64,000 nt of DNA. It comes from Nocardioides sp. CER19. GTDB lineage: Bacteria; Actinomycetota; Actinomycetes; Propionibacteriales; Nocardioidaceae. Location of the stretch: positions 124,001 to 188,000 of the forward strand of contig NZ_JARVWS010000002.1 of assembly GCF_029846275.1 (NCBI RefSeq), in the 5' to 3' direction. The notes beneath the pieces are model-generated. The model made no database searches. It had not been told where the DNA came from and saw only the letters and a program-made list of their open reading frames with translations. Position 1 is the stretch's first letter. Each line of letters opens with the position of its first letter. The position numbers and the translations under genes were made by a program. Of the stretch, positions 8,466 to 16,921 are shown in pieces.

Positions 8466-9226
8466 CGTTCGAGCTCGCTCATCGCGGTGGCGATCTGCGC
8501 GGCGTCCGCGTTGCGGAGCCGTCCGACGACGAGCCCGTCGGCGAGGAAGAGCACCTCGTCGGCGTACGACGCGGCGAGCGGGTCGTGCGTCACCATCACG
8601 ACCGTCTGGCCGGCATCGGCGGTCGTGCGCAGGAGGTCGAGCACGGCCCGGCCGGACGTGCGGTCGAGCGCGCCGGTCGGCTCGTCGGCGAACAGCACCC
8701 GCGGCCGCGTGTGCAGCGCCCGCGCGATGGCGACGCGCTGCTGCTGGCCGCCGGAGAGCTCGGGTGGGCGGCGCCTGGCCAGGTCGCGCAGCCCGACCCG
8801 GTCGAGCGCGTCGAGGACGGCCGCCCGGTCGATCCGCTGGCCGGCGAGGCGGGCCGGCAGCGCGACGTTGTCGTACGCCGTGAGCGCGTCGAGCAGGTTG
8901 TAGGACTGGAAGACGAAGCCCATCGTCGTCCGGCGCAGCTTGGTCAGCTCGGTCTGGTTGAGGCCGTGCAGGCCGGTCCCGCCGACGCTGACCCGGCCGG
9001 AGGTGGGTTGGTCGAGCCCGGCGGCGAGCTGCAGGAGGGTCGACTTGCCGGAGCCGCTCGGGCCCATGATCGCGGTGAACGTGCCCGTGCGGAACGCATG
9101 CGTGACGCCGCGCAGCGCGTCGACGGCGCCTGACTTCGAGCGATAGCTGCGGGTCAGGCCATCGAGGGCCACGGCAGGGGCGTCGCCCTGCGCCTCACCG
9201 GGCGGAGGTGACTGGAGGAGGGTCAT
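8462..9226 (-). CDS. ABC transporter ATP-binding protein, MacB/LolD type
   Basis: 254 aa from ATG 9226, which has GGAGG-like sequence upstream only in the coding strand's preceding region; a longer frame to 9292 looks non-coding. Walker A is GPSGSGKST, the signature is LSGGQQQRVAIARAL, and Walker B is RVLFADEPTGALD, all typical of the LolD/MacB family. It energises the FtsX-type permease encoded immediately downstream (ATGA overlap). Divergent from a sensor kinase/response regulator pair, an arrangement common for drug or envelope-stress exporters. Confidence 0.9.
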   Translation of the reverse strand: MTLLQSPPPGEAQGDAPAVALDGLTRSYRSKSGAVDALRGVTHAFRTGTFTAIMGPSGSGKSTLLQLAAGLDQPTSGRVSVGGTGLHGLNQTELTKLRRTTMGFVFQSYNLLDALTAYDNVALPARLAGQRIDRAAVLDALDRVGLRDLARRRPPELSGGQQQRVAIARALHTRPRVLFADEPTGALDRTSGRAVLDLLRTTADAGQTVVMVTHDPLAASYADEVLFLADGLVVGRLRNADAAQIATAMSELER

Positions 9227-9282
9227 GCCTCCACCCCACCCGCTCCGGACCCTGCCGGCACTGGCTCGCGCGCGACACCCGA

Positions 9283-9300
9283 GGTAGCGCACGCGCTACC
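9283..9300. promoter_or_regulatory. 18-bp dyad between the exporter and two-component genes
   Basis: GGTAGCGCACGCGCTACC is a perfect inverted repeat with 8-bp arms and a two-base centre. It lies in the 108-base region between the divergent exporter operon (start 9226) and the sensor kinase gene (start 9335). This is the expected place for the operator of the NarL/LuxR-type response regulator encoded at 10582. The assignment is inferred. Confidence 0.5.
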
Positions 9301-9334
9301 CCGATCGCGCTCCCCGCGCCCTAGGGTCGGCACC

Positions 9335-10597
9335 GTGAGCCACCCCGACGCCTGGACCGCGGTCCGCGGCCGACCGTCGCGGTTCCTGGCCTCGGCGTGG
9401 CCGTGGCGCTCGATCCTGTACGTCGGCTCGACCGTGCCCGTCGGGGTGGTTGCCCTGAGCGCCCTCTTCGTGGTGGTGGGCATCGGTCTGCTGACGGTCG
9501 TGATCGTCGTCGGCGTGATCGTGCTGATGCAGCTGCCGTTGGTGGCCCGCGCGGTCGCCGCCGTCGAGCGGTGGCGGCTCCGGCTCGTGGACCCCCGGCC
9601 GGCCGGGCGGCGTACGCCGCTGCGCGAGCAGCTGCGTGCCTGGCGCTCGCTCCCGGTCGCGTGGAGCGAGCTGGGCTACGCGGTCCTGCTGGCCACCGTG
9701 CTGCTCGTCGTGGACGCGCTCGCGCTGGTCCTGCTGAGCCTCCCGCTGGTGTTCATCGCGTCCCCGGCGCTGTGGCGGCTCGACGGGGGCGACGGCGTGG
9801 AGAGCGCCGGCTGGACCATCGACTCCGCCGCGGAGGCCTGGCTGGCGGTGCCGATCGGACTGGTCCTGCTCGTGGTCGTCCTCTACCTGCTCACCTGGCT
9901 CGCGTGCGGCCAGGCCGCCCTCGCGCGGCTGCTGCTCGACCCGCCCGAGCAGCGCCTCCAGGAGGCGGTCGTCGAGCTGCGGCGCACGCGGTCTGGCCTC
10001 GTCGACGCGTTCGAGGCCGAGCGGCACCGGATCGAGCGCGACCTCCACGACGGCGTCCAGCAGCGGCTGGTCGCGCTCACGATGACGCTGGGGAGCGCCG
10101 AGCTGGAGATGGACGACGGCGCCGGGCTGGAGCTGCTGCGCGCGGCGCACCGGCAGGCGGAGGAGGCGCTCGCCGACCTGCGCGCGACCGTGCGGGGCAT
10201 CCACCCCCAGGTGCTCACCGACCGGGGGCTGGCCGCGGCGATCGACGAGATCGCCGACCGCTCGCCGGTACCGGTCACGGTCGACCTCGCGTTGCCGGAC
10301 CGGCTGCCGCGACCGGTCGAGAGCGCCGCCTACTTCGTCGTCAGCGAGGCGCTCACCAACATCGCCCGCCACGCCCGGGCGACGCGTGCGGAGGTCCAGG
10401 CGTGGATGGGCGAGACTGACGGCGTGCGCGAGCTCGTGCTGACCGTGAGCGACGACGGGATCGGCGGCGCCGATCCGGCCCGCGGGAGCGGCCTGGCCGG
10501 CCTGGCCGCCCGCGTCGAGGCGCTCGACGGCACCTTCGACCTCAGCAGTCCTGTCGGCGGGCCGACCCAGATGAGGGTCGCGTGCCCGATCGAGTAG
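9335..10597 (+). CDS. Sensor histidine kinase, NarL/DesK type (HisKA_3)
   Basis: 420 aa from GTG 9335. The N-terminal about 205 residues form a membrane sensor domain with about four hydrophobic segments and no obvious extracellular loop domain. A HisKA_3 dimerisation motif follows, HRIERDLHDGVQQRLVALTM, with the phosphorylated His in DLHDG. The HATPase has the N-box SEALTNIARHARA and G-box DDGIGGADPARGSGLAGLAAR. It autophosphorylates and donates to the response regulator encoded next, whose start overlaps its end by 16 bases. Confidence 0.92.
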   Translation: MSHPDAWTAVRGRPSRFLASAWPWRSILYVGSTVPVGVVALSALFVVVGIGLLTVVIVVGVIVLMQLPLVARAVAAVERWRLRLVDPRPAGRRTPLREQLRAWRSLPVAWSELGYAVLLATVLLVVDALALVLLSLPLVFIASPALWRLDGGDGVESAGWTIDSAAEAWLAVPIGLVLLVVVLYLLTWLACGQAALARLLLDPPEQRLQEAVVELRRTRSGLVDAFEAERHRIERDLHDGVQQRLVALTMTLGSAELEMDDGAGLELLRAAHRQAEEALADLRATVRGIHPQVLTDRGLAAAIDEIADRSPVPVTVDLALPDRLPRPVESAAYFVVSEALTNIARHARATRAEVQAWMGETDGVRELVLTVSDDGIGGADPARGSGLAGLAARVEALDGTFDLSSPVGGPTQMRVACPIE

Positions 10598-11247
10598 GGC
10601 TGCGGATCGTCCTGGCCGAGGACGCGGCACTGCTGCGCGAGGGACTCGTCGGCATCCTCGAGCGCGCGGGTCACGACGTCGTGGCGGCCGTCGGGGACGC
10701 CGACGCGCTCCAGGCCTACGCACGCCGGGAGCGGCCGGACATCGTCGTGACCGACGTACGGATGCCGCCGACGCACACCGACGAGGGCCTCCGCGCCGCC
10801 GTCGCGATCCGGGCGGAGCAGCCGGACATCGCGGTGCTCGTGCTGTCGGCGTACGTCGCGGAGAGCTATGTCTCCGACCTGTTGGACTCGACGCCGGTCG
10901 GCGGCGCGGGCGTCGGCTACCTCCTCAAGGACCGCGTCGGCCACGTGCGTGAGTTCCTCGACAGCCTCGCCCGCGTGGCCGGTGGTGGGACCGTGGTCGA
11001 CCCGGAGGTGGTGCGCCAGCTGCTGCGCCGTCGCCACGACGACGGGCCGCTGGCCGCGCTGACCGAGCGCGAGCGGGAGGTGCTCGCGCTCATGGCCGAG
11101 GGCCGCACCAACGGCTCGATCGCCGAGGAGCTCGTCGTCAGCGAGGCGGCCGTCCGCAAGCACGTCGGGTCGATCTTCGCCAAGCTCCCGCTCGACCCGG
11201 CCAGCGACCGCCGGGTCAGCGCCGTGCTCGCCTACCTGCGTGGCTAG
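10582..11247 (+). CDS. Response regulator, NarL/LuxR family
   Basis: 221 aa from GTG 10582, inside the end of the kinase gene. The receiver domain has the phospho-acceptor Asp in IVVTDVRMP (about residue 56) and the conserved Lys in GYLLKDRV. The C-terminal LuxR-type HTH is [36 protein letters not shown]. It most likely controls the divergent ABC exporter. Its stop codon overlaps the stop of the convergent trpB gene in the four bases CTAG (11244-11247). Confidence 0.92.
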   Translation: MPDRVGLRIVLAEDAALLREGLVGILERAGHDVVAAVGDADALQAYARRERPDIVVTDVRMPPTHTDEGLRAAVAIRAEQPDIAVLVLSAYVAESYVSDLLDSTPVGGAGVGYLLKDRVGHVREFLDSLARVAGGGTVVDPEVVRQLLRRRHDDGPLAALTEREREVLALMAEGRTNGSIAEELVVSEAAVRKHVGSIFAKLPLDPASDRRVSAVLAYLRG

Positions 11248-12599
11248 ACGACCGGCACGCCGTCGAGGGCGGCGGTGAGCGCCTCCTCCGACAGCGGGTC
11301 GTCCTCGAGCCGCCCGGCGAGGAACGACTCGTAGGCGCCGAGCTCGAGCAGCCCGTGGCCGGACAGGCCGATGACGATGACCTTCTCCTCACCCGCGTCC
11401 TTGGCGGCCAGCGCCTCGCGGCGCGCCTGCGCCAGGGCGTGGGAGGACTCGGGCGCCGCCACGATGCCCTGGGTGCGGGCGAAGTCCAGCGCCACCTCGA
11501 AGCACTCGGTCTGGTGCAGCGCGGTCGCCTCGATCAGCCCCTCGTGGACCGCGTGCGAGACCAGCGGCGCCATGCCGTGGTAGCGCAGGCCGCCGGCGTG
11601 GATGGGGGAGGGCACGAAGTCGTGGCCGAGCGTGTACATCTTCATCAGCGGCGTCAGCCCGGCGGTGTCGCCGAAGTCGTAGCGGTAGTCGCCTCGGGTC
11701 AGCGTCGGGCACGAGCTCGGCTCGACGGCGAGGATGCGCGGTGCCTGGTTGCCGGCGAGCTTCTCGCGCAGGAAGGGGAACGCCAGCCCGGCGAAGTTGG
11801 AGCCGCCGCCGGCGCACCCGACGACGAGGTCGGCGCCCGACTCGCCGGCCTTGGCGAGCTGGCGCAGCGTCTCCTCGCCGATCACGGTCTGGTGCAGCAG
11901 CACATGGTTGAGCACCGAGCCGAGCGCGTACTTCGCCGCCGGGTCCTGCGCCGCGACCTCGACCGCCTCGGAGATCGCGATACCCAGCGAGCCGGGGTGG
12001 TCCTCGGGGAACGCCTTGCCCGACTCGGTCAGCCGGCTCGGCGAGCGGTGCACGGTGCCGCCGAACACCTCGATGAGCGTCCGGCGCTGCGGCTTGGTGT
12101 CGAACGAGGTGCCGACCTGCCACACCTCGCACTCGACGCCGAACAGCGAGGCGGCGTACGACAGGGCGGTGCCCCACTGGCCCGCGCCGGTCTCGGTGGT
12201 GAGCCGGGTGACCCCGTTGAGCTGGTTGTAGTAGACCTGCGGGATCGCGGTGTTGGTCTTGTGCGAGCCGGCAGGGGAGACGCCCTCGTACTTGTAGTAG
12301 ATGCGCGCCGGCGTCCCCAGCCGCTCCTCCCAGCGACGCGCACGGAAGAGCGGGCTCGGGCGGTACTGCCGGTAGACCGCGCGGACCGGCTCGGGGATCT
12401 CGACGTACCTTTCGCCGGTGACCTCCTGCGCGATCAGCTCCGGCGGGAAGAGCGGCGCGAGGTCGTCCGGCCCCACGGGCTCGCGGGTCCCGGGGTGCAG
12501 CGGCGGGGGCGGCGGCGTCGGCAGGTCGGCGACCAGGTTGTACCAGTGGGTGACCTGCTCGCTCTCGTCGAGCGTGAACATGACCTGGTCGTCGCGCAT
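11244..12599 (-). CDS. trpB: Tryptophan synthase beta chain, TrpB2 type
   Basis: 451 aa, longer than TrpB1 (about 400 aa). The N-terminal extension and the motif [20 protein letters not shown] are typical of TrpB2. The PLP lysine is in [14 protein letters not shown], and the phosphate-binding glycine loop is [11 protein letters not shown]. It condenses indole with serine to give tryptophan; some TrpB2 proteins act on free indole or phosphoserine without TrpA. No trpA is adjacent, which supports the stand-alone type. The ATG at 12599 has a good AAGGAG site upstream. A free-indole user is interesting beside the indole-like catabolic genes 40 kb away, but no link is shown. Confidence 0.92.
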   Translation of the reverse strand: MRDDQVMFTLDESEQVTHWYNLVADLPTPPPPPLHPGTREPVGPDDLAPLFPPELIAQEVTGERYVEIPEPVRAVYRQYRPSPLFRARRWEERLGTPARIYYKYEGVSPAGSHKTNTAIPQVYYNQLNGVTRLTTETGAGQWGTALSYAASLFGVECEVWQVGTSFDTKPQRRTLIEVFGGTVHRSPSRLTESGKAFPEDHPGSLGIAISEAVEVAAQDPAAKYALGSVLNHVLLHQTVIGEETLRQLAKAGESGADLVVGCAGGGSNFAGLAFPFLREKLAGNQAPRILAVEPSSCPTLTRGDYRYDFGDTAGLTPLMKMYTLGHDFVPSPIHAGGLRYHGMAPLVSHAVHEGLIEATALHQTECFEVALDFARTQGIVAAPESSHALAQARREALAAKDAGEEKVIVIGLSGHGLLELGAYESFLAGRLEDDPLSEEALTAALDGVPVV

Positions 12600-12654
12600 C
12601 GGTGCTCCTTCGAGTCGGCTGCGCCTGACCGTACGCCGCCCGCCGCCGCTCTCG

Positions 12655-13146
12655 TCAGCGGTAGTTCACGAACTGGACCGCGAAGTCGTAGTCCTGCCCC
12701 TTGACCAGCTGCTGCACGGCCTGGAGGTCGTCGCGGCTCTTGGACGAGACCCGGAGCTCGTCGCCCTGGATCTGCGCCTTGACACCCTTCGGGCCCTCGT
12801 CGCGGATCAGCTTGCTGACCTTCTTCGCGTTCTCGGAGGAGATGCCCTCCTTGAGCGTGATCGAGATCTTCGACTGCTGCCCGGACTGCCGCGGCTCCGA
12901 GGCGTCGAGGATCTTGAGCGACTGGCCCCGCTTGATCAGCTTCTCCTGGAAGACGTTGAGCACCGCGCTGGCGCGCTCGTCGGCGGAGGCGGAGATCTCG
13001 ATCGCCTCGTCGCCCTTCCACTCGATGGTCGCGCCGGTGCCCTTGAAGTCGAAGCGCGTGCTGACCTCTCGTGCCGTCTGGCTGAGCGCGTTGTCGACCT
13101 CCTGCCGGTCGATCTTGCTGACGATGTCGAACGAGCTGTCGGCCAT
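12655..13146 (-). CDS. yajQ: YajQ-family nucleotide-binding protein
   Basis: 163 aa, family-typical length, from ATG 13146 with AGAGGGG upstream. The N-terminus [21 protein letters not shown] and the following [14 protein letters not shown] are hallmarks of YajQ. Members bind tRNA or nucleotides, and some act as cyclic di-GMP effectors. No secretion or membrane signal is present, so it is cytosolic. It stands alone between trpB and tRNA-Tyr. Confidence 0.93.
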   Translation of the reverse strand: MADSSFDIVSKIDRQEVDNALSQTAREVSTRFDFKGTGATIEWKGDEAIEISASADERASAVLNVFQEKLIKRGQSLKILDASEPRQSGQQSKISITLKEGISSENAKKVSKLIRDEGPKGVKAQIQGDELRVSSKSRDDLQAVQQLVKGQDYDFAVQFVNYR

Positions 13147-13239
13147 GGGATGCCCCTCTTCCGCGTTTTTCTCCAGTCGGACTGCCTGCGCTATTGTTCC
13201 GTCCTGTTGTGCCGGGTCCAAGACCGGGTCGACATCCCA

Positions 13240-13323
13240 GGCGGGTTGCCCGAGCGGCCAATGGGAGCGGACTGTAAATCCGTCGCGAAAGCTTCGAAGG
13301 TTCGAATCCTTCACCCGCCACCA
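13240..13323 (+). tRNA. tRNA-Tyr (GTA anticodon) with encoded CCA
   Basis: The acceptor stem GGCGGGT (13240-13246) pairs with ACCCGCC (13313-13319). The anticodon GTA is at 13274-13276 in the loop CTGTAAA. A long class-II variable arm follows, and the T arm is GAAGG-TTCGAAT-CCTTC. CCA is encoded at 13321-13323. The long variable arm is expected for bacterial tRNA-Tyr. An integrase gene 1.5 kb downstream pointing back at it makes this the probable attachment site of the adjacent accessory region. Confidence 0.95.
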
Positions 13324-13331
13324 CTGGGAGA

Positions 13332-13373
13332 AACGAGGCTCTGACCAGCGGAAACGCCGGCCAGGGCCTCGTT
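13332..13373 (+). terminator. Terminator after tRNA-Tyr
   Basis: AACGAGGCTCTGACC (13332-13346) pairs with GGCCAGGGCCTCGTT (13359-13373). Two positions form G-U pairs in the RNA, and CGCTTT follows. It begins eight bases after the encoded CCA, the right place for tRNA transcript termination. Confidence 0.7.
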
Positions 13374-13421
13374 CGCTTTGTCCGGCCGCGTTCGGCCAGA
13401 TCTGGTTGTGGACGGGTATCT

Positions 13422-13440
13422 GTGTCCCATACGTGTCCCA
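13422..13440. repeat. Short direct repeat GTGTCCCA downstream of tRNA-Tyr
   Basis: Two copies of GTGTCCCA (13422-13429 and 13433-13440) are spaced at eleven bases, about one helical turn. Direct repeats of this size beside a tRNA and an integrase could be recombinase or Xis binding sites. This is inference only. Confidence 0.3.
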
Positions 13441-13491
13441 GTTTCAGCCATCGGTGCCCTCCGAGACCTCGTTGAGAGCCTGGCCACGACC

Positions 13492-13536
13492 GCTGGTCGA
13501 GTAGCCGAAGCCGCTAGGCGGAGGCGTATCGAGACC
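13492..13536. repeat. Interspersed palindromic repeat of the GGTCGAGTAG...TATCGAGACC type
   Basis: This stretch begins GCTGGTCGAGTAGCC and ends GCGTATCGAGACC, with a partly self-complementary centre. I recognise this pattern from intergenic regions of Nocardioides and relatives, where it is abundant. Only one copy is in this window, so the claim rests on recall rather than internal comparison. Confidence 0.45.
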
Positions 13537-13586
13537 TTTCAGCACCGCGAGGCCGAGGCGCCTGAGGCGCCTGCCGTGTCAGCGGC

Positions 13587-14095
13587 TCAGATGCCGCGCG
13601 TCGGATCAGGAAGCTCAGGCCGGAGCTCCCGGGCGTCGGAGTAGATGTTCTGCTCGACATGGAACCGGCAGCCCAGCGCAGCCAGTCGGGACAGCACATC
13701 AGGGTCAAAGATGATTGCCGGGGTGGCGACGAGGAAGTCAGGCTTGCCCTCGCTGCTGGCCGCGACGAAGCCGTGCATGTCGATGCGCAGGCTGACGGTG
13801 TAATCGAGGTCGTAGCGGTCTCGAGCGACGGCGAGGTCCGGGGCCACCGGCTCGAACGCGGCGAGGACCTCGTCCAGCACGGCCTGGCAGCGGAACTCGG
13901 TCCGCCGCGGAACCGCCCAGGTCCACCACGAGGCGGACGTCGGCTCACCGTCGTCGTCGACCTCGCCCCGACGAGCGTACGCCTCGGCTCGATGCCGAGC
14001 GTCCGGGTGATCAGCGCGGGGTCGAAGTCGCGGCCGATCTCGCGTGCGTGCACGGAGAACTCGGCGTACTGCTCGACCCACGACTCATCGTTCAC
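13587..14095 (-). pseudogene. DUF4279 protein, frameshifted
   Basis: A GTG at 14095 opens a frame reading VNDESWVEQYAEFSVHA and continues to RTLVGA near 13967, the typical DUF4279 opening. From there the matching sequence continues in another frame, with GEVDDDGEPTSASWW, and runs to the stop at 13587 (FHVEQNIYSDARELRP). Both halves look coding and the span is 509 bases, not a multiple of three. One base has therefore been gained or lost near 13955-13970, or there is a sequencing error. Intact, it would be about 169 aa. DUF4279 function is unknown, although some members act as immunity proteins. Confidence 0.7.
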
Positions 14096-14162
14096 GCGAC
14101 GGAGCGTGTCATCCCGAGGTGTCCCGCGCATCCGGCTTGCGCGCCACGCCCGTGGACTGAAG

Positions 14163-14804
14163 TCACTGAGCGATGACCTCGAGGACATAGGCGTCGTGGT
14201 CTGAGAGGCGCCCTTCGCTCAGAAGGGCGGTGTGATGCTCGACGCGGGTCTGCCAGCTCGCGGGGACCGCGACGTGGTCGATCGAGTGCAGGCCGTCGAT
14301 CTGGTGCGGCGCATCGGCTGTCGGTGCCCGGAGCCCAAGGTGTTCCATCGCTGCGGCGATGTGGTGACGACCCGCCTTTGAGCCGCTGTACTCGCGGTCT
14401 CGAAGCGCGTGGTTCCAGTCGCCGCCCCAGATGGCCGGCGCGGCCCTCTCGATGACGTCGACTGCGTTCGCTGTCCGTTCGTAGGTGTTCACGCCCACCC
14501 AGGGCGTTCTGGCGCCACAGCCCTTCCACGGCAGGATGGACGAGCAGACGCGCAGGCCCATGACTTCGGCCATCGCCGTCGCATCGTGCGGATCGGGGAG
14601 CGGCTTGATCCCGCGCCGCGACCAGATGCCGCTCCAGTAGCGGCGCGGCGCCATCAGCGCTTCGGTCACGTGTCCGACGCTGGAGGGCAGCGTCACCCGG
14701 TCCGACACCTCGGTCAGCAGGAGGACGTCGCAGTCGAGCGCTTCGAGGAAATGCTGATGGCCATCGGACCAACGACCCGCCAGATTCCATGTCCCGATGC
14801 GCAC
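14163..14804 (-). CDS. Endonuclease/exonuclease/phosphatase (EEP) family protein
   Basis: 213 aa from GTG 14804, chosen because AAGGA lies seven bases upstream and it gives the family start VRIGTWNLAGRW. The catalytic motifs of the EEP (DNase I/AP endonuclease) fold are in order: IGTWNLAG, LLTEVS (metal-binding Glu), GGDWNHAL and LSDHDAYV (SDH). It should be a metal-dependent phosphoesterase acting on nucleic acid or a small phosphoester; substrate cannot be read from sequence. There is no signal peptide. It lies between the broken DUF4279 gene and the integrase, 60 bases after the latter. Confidence 0.82.
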   Translation of the reverse strand: MRIGTWNLAGRWSDGHQHFLEALDCDVLLLTEVSDRVTLPSSVGHVTEALMAPRRYWSGIWSRRGIKPLPDPHDATAMAEVMGLRVCSSILPWKGCGARTPWVGVNTYERTANAVDVIERAAPAIWGGDWNHALRDREYSGSKAGRHHIAAAMEHLGLRAPTADAPHQIDGLHSIDHVAVPASWQTRVEHHTALLSEGRLSDHDAYVLEVIAQ

Positions 14805-14864
14805 CAGCCAATCCTTGCGGTGATGCGTCGCTTGAACGTGTCGAGTGCCTGCTTCGCATGGCAC

Positions 14865-16277
14865 TCAGGAGTTCTCGTCGGGCCCCAGGAATGCCTCGAT
14901 CTGTCTCATCGCCTGGACCTGATGGCCGTGCAGGCTAGACGCGTAGGCCCTCATTAGAACTGCCACACTGTGGCCCGCCCAGGCTGCGACCTGGGTCGAG
15001 TCGACCCCCGCGCTGAGCCACGTCGAGACCGCCGCGTGGCGCAGGTCGTACGGCCGACGGGCGAGCGGAGACTCGGCCTGCTCCGGCGTGAGCGCCTGCT
15101 CGCGAGCCCGCGCCCAAACCCGATAGATCGTGCTCATGCTCACCGGGTTCTGCCACGGCGCCGGGATCGGATGCCCGCCGCGACCGGCGCGGGTGACGAA
15201 GAGCCGGCCGCCGACGCCCAGCTCGTACGTCGCCAGGTGGGTACGGAGCGCCTTCACAAGATCCGGGTGCGCGGGGATCACTCGCGTGTCACGGTCGGCT
15301 CGGTGCTTGAGGTGCCGCTCCTCACCGCGCGTGCCGGCGTCTGTCCACGCCGCGCCGGACTCCTGGTAGCTGCCGTGCAGGACGATCTGACCCCACCCCG
15401 ACTCCGGCAGCGTCAGGTCGCCCTTGCGGATGGCCCGCGCCTCGGCCGGCCGCAGCGCGGCGTAGTAGAGCAGCGCGAAGAAGCCGTGCACCGTCGGCTC
15501 GATCTCGCGGACCGCATCGAGCAGCGCCTTCGCCTGCTGCGGGTTGACGACCACCCGAGGATCGATCGCCTCGACCGTCTGCTGGCGCTTCACCCGGACG
15601 TCCCGCAGCGGGCTGTGCGACAGATAGCCCTTCTCAACCGCGTAGCGCAGTGGTCCCGACAGCGCGGCCCGCTTGCGAGCGAACGTTGACGCCGACGCCC
15701 GCGAGCCGTCGAGCGTCGTCGAGATCGCCTTGATGGCTCCTCGGATGCCGTCGTGCTCCGCAACCTTCTCCAACGGTAGGGAGTTGGCGGCGATCCAGCG
15801 CAGCGCATCGCGGTACTCCACCGGCGGGTCTGCCTGTCGTCGACGGGCCCCGGTGTTGAACTCCCAGTGCGTCAGTGCGGACCGCAGCGCGGTGAGATCC
15901 GGCGGCTGCCGTCCCTCGTGGAGCAACCCGCACGTCAGCGTCACCAGGCCGTCCACGGTGCTCTGCCGGTGCCTGGCCGCGAACTCGTCCCACCTCTCGT
16001 CGATGAACTCGCGCGCCAGCTGCACCCACAACCGGTCCGCCCTCGCGGCAGTGACCTCGCTCATCGGCCGCCCGGTCGCCAGGTCGAACGCCTCACCTCT
16101 GCTGGCCGCCTGCATCAGCACCGATCGGAAAGAGTCCGCCAGCTTGGCCGTGGCGAACACCTTGCTGAACCGCTTCTCACCGACCGACCACCGCACGCGA
16201 TGCTTCGCCTGCCGCGTGCCCTGCCGAACGTCGATCGAGTAGATCCGGACGTCGTACGACGAGCCCGACTCGCTCAC
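14865..16277 (-). CDS. int: Tyrosine recombinase / phage-type integrase
   Basis: 470 aa from GTG 16277, which overlaps the stop of the upstream Xis-like gene by four bases (GTGA). The N-terminal about 60 residues resemble an arm-binding domain, then comes a core-binding SAM-like region (about 90-250). The catalytic domain has Arg in YYAALRPAEARAI, the YDLRHAAVSTWL box, GHSVAVLMRAYAS with the nucleophilic Tyr, and an intervening Lys strand. In YDLRH the first His of HxxR is Tyr, common in actinobacterial integrases. It points toward tRNA-Tyr, so this tRNA is the likely attB of an integrative element. Confidence 0.92.
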   Translation of the reverse strand: MSESGSSYDVRIYSIDVRQGTRQAKHRVRWSVGEKRFSKVFATAKLADSFRSVLMQAASRGEAFDLATGRPMSEVTAARADRLWVQLAREFIDERWDEFAARHRQSTVDGLVTLTCGLLHEGRQPPDLTALRSALTHWEFNTGARRRQADPPVEYRDALRWIAANSLPLEKVAEHDGIRGAIKAISTTLDGSRASASTFARKRAALSGPLRYAVEKGYLSHSPLRDVRVKRQQTVEAIDPRVVVNPQQAKALLDAVREIEPTVHGFFALLYYAALRPAEARAIRKGDLTLPESGWGQIVLHGSYQESGAAWTDAGTRGEERHLKHRADRDTRVIPAHPDLVKALRTHLATYELGVGGRLFVTRAGRGGHPIPAPWQNPVSMSTIYRVWARAREQALTPEQAESPLARRPYDLRHAAVSTWLSAGVDSTQVAAWAGHSVAVLMRAYASSLHGHQVQAMRQIEAFLGPDENS

Positions 16278-16471
16278 CAGTCGTCCTTGTGCTCGTCGAG
16301 CCACCGCTCGAGGTCGACCCGCCGGATTCGGATCCCGCCGTTGGGCAGCTTGATGCACCTCGGCGCCTTGTGCGCTGCACGCCAGTCGTAGAACGTCGAC
16401 CTGGCGATGCCCAACTCAGCGCACAGATCGGCGACTGTCAGGTGGCTGCTGCGTACGGTCGTTGTCGTCAT
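16274..16471 (-). CDS. AlpA/excisionase-like helix-turn-helix protein
   Basis: 65 aa from ATG 16471 with AGGAGGGGAGG just upstream. The MerR/AlpA-type winged helix reads LTVADLCAELGIARSTFYDWRAAHKAPRCIKL and GIRIRRVDLERWL, typical of phage and ICE excisionases. It is translationally coupled to the integrase. In such elements the product steers the integrase toward excision and often represses int. Both genes being intact suggests the element could still be mobile. Confidence 0.88.
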   Translation of the reverse strand: MTTTTVRSSHLTVADLCAELGIARSTFYDWRAAHKAPRCIKLPNGGIRIRRVDLERWLDEHKDDW

Positions 16472-16921
16472 TCCAGTACCTCCCCTCCTGCTCCTTCGGT
16501 TATCCGCCGCACCCGAGAGACGGCGCAACCACGTCGGTGGGACGTCTCTGGACGTCCTCGACTCCGCCCGGACGTCCCGCCATCTCCAGGGAACGACGTC
16601 GAAGCCGCTTGCAACAGATGACAGCGGTTAACACGCGATCGGCCTAGCGGTTCTCCACAGGCACGGCGATATCAGGCCGCGTGTGTCGGAGAAGTCGCGA
16701 CGTGGGGATGAGCGCCGGCGTCGCGTGCGAGTTGCACGGCTCGATCAATCGGTGCCTGCCGGACCCCATCCACCCACCACCCGACGTCAGCCGGACTCCC
16801 GACCGGAACCGACCTGGGCCTCCCTCCACCCGCATGTGCGGCGGTGGTTCGAGCCATTCACCGGACAGGTGCAAGAGCGTTCTCTTAACCTCGGGGGGCC
16901 CTCGAACCACGGAGTTACTGA
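16472..16921. other. Intergenic, 450 bases
   Basis: This holds the promoter side of the xis-int operon (minus strand) and of the thermonuclease gene (plus strand). I see no convincing gene and no strong repeat. AGCGGTT occurs twice (near 16623 and 16647), possibly a short operator half-site. Confidence 0.4.

Noticed and set aside
6561..8903. 780-codon open frame on the plus strand
   Set aside because: It lies antisense to the ABC permease and ATPase genes and is Arg/Ala/Gly/Asp-rich with no motif. High GC leaves antisense frames open.
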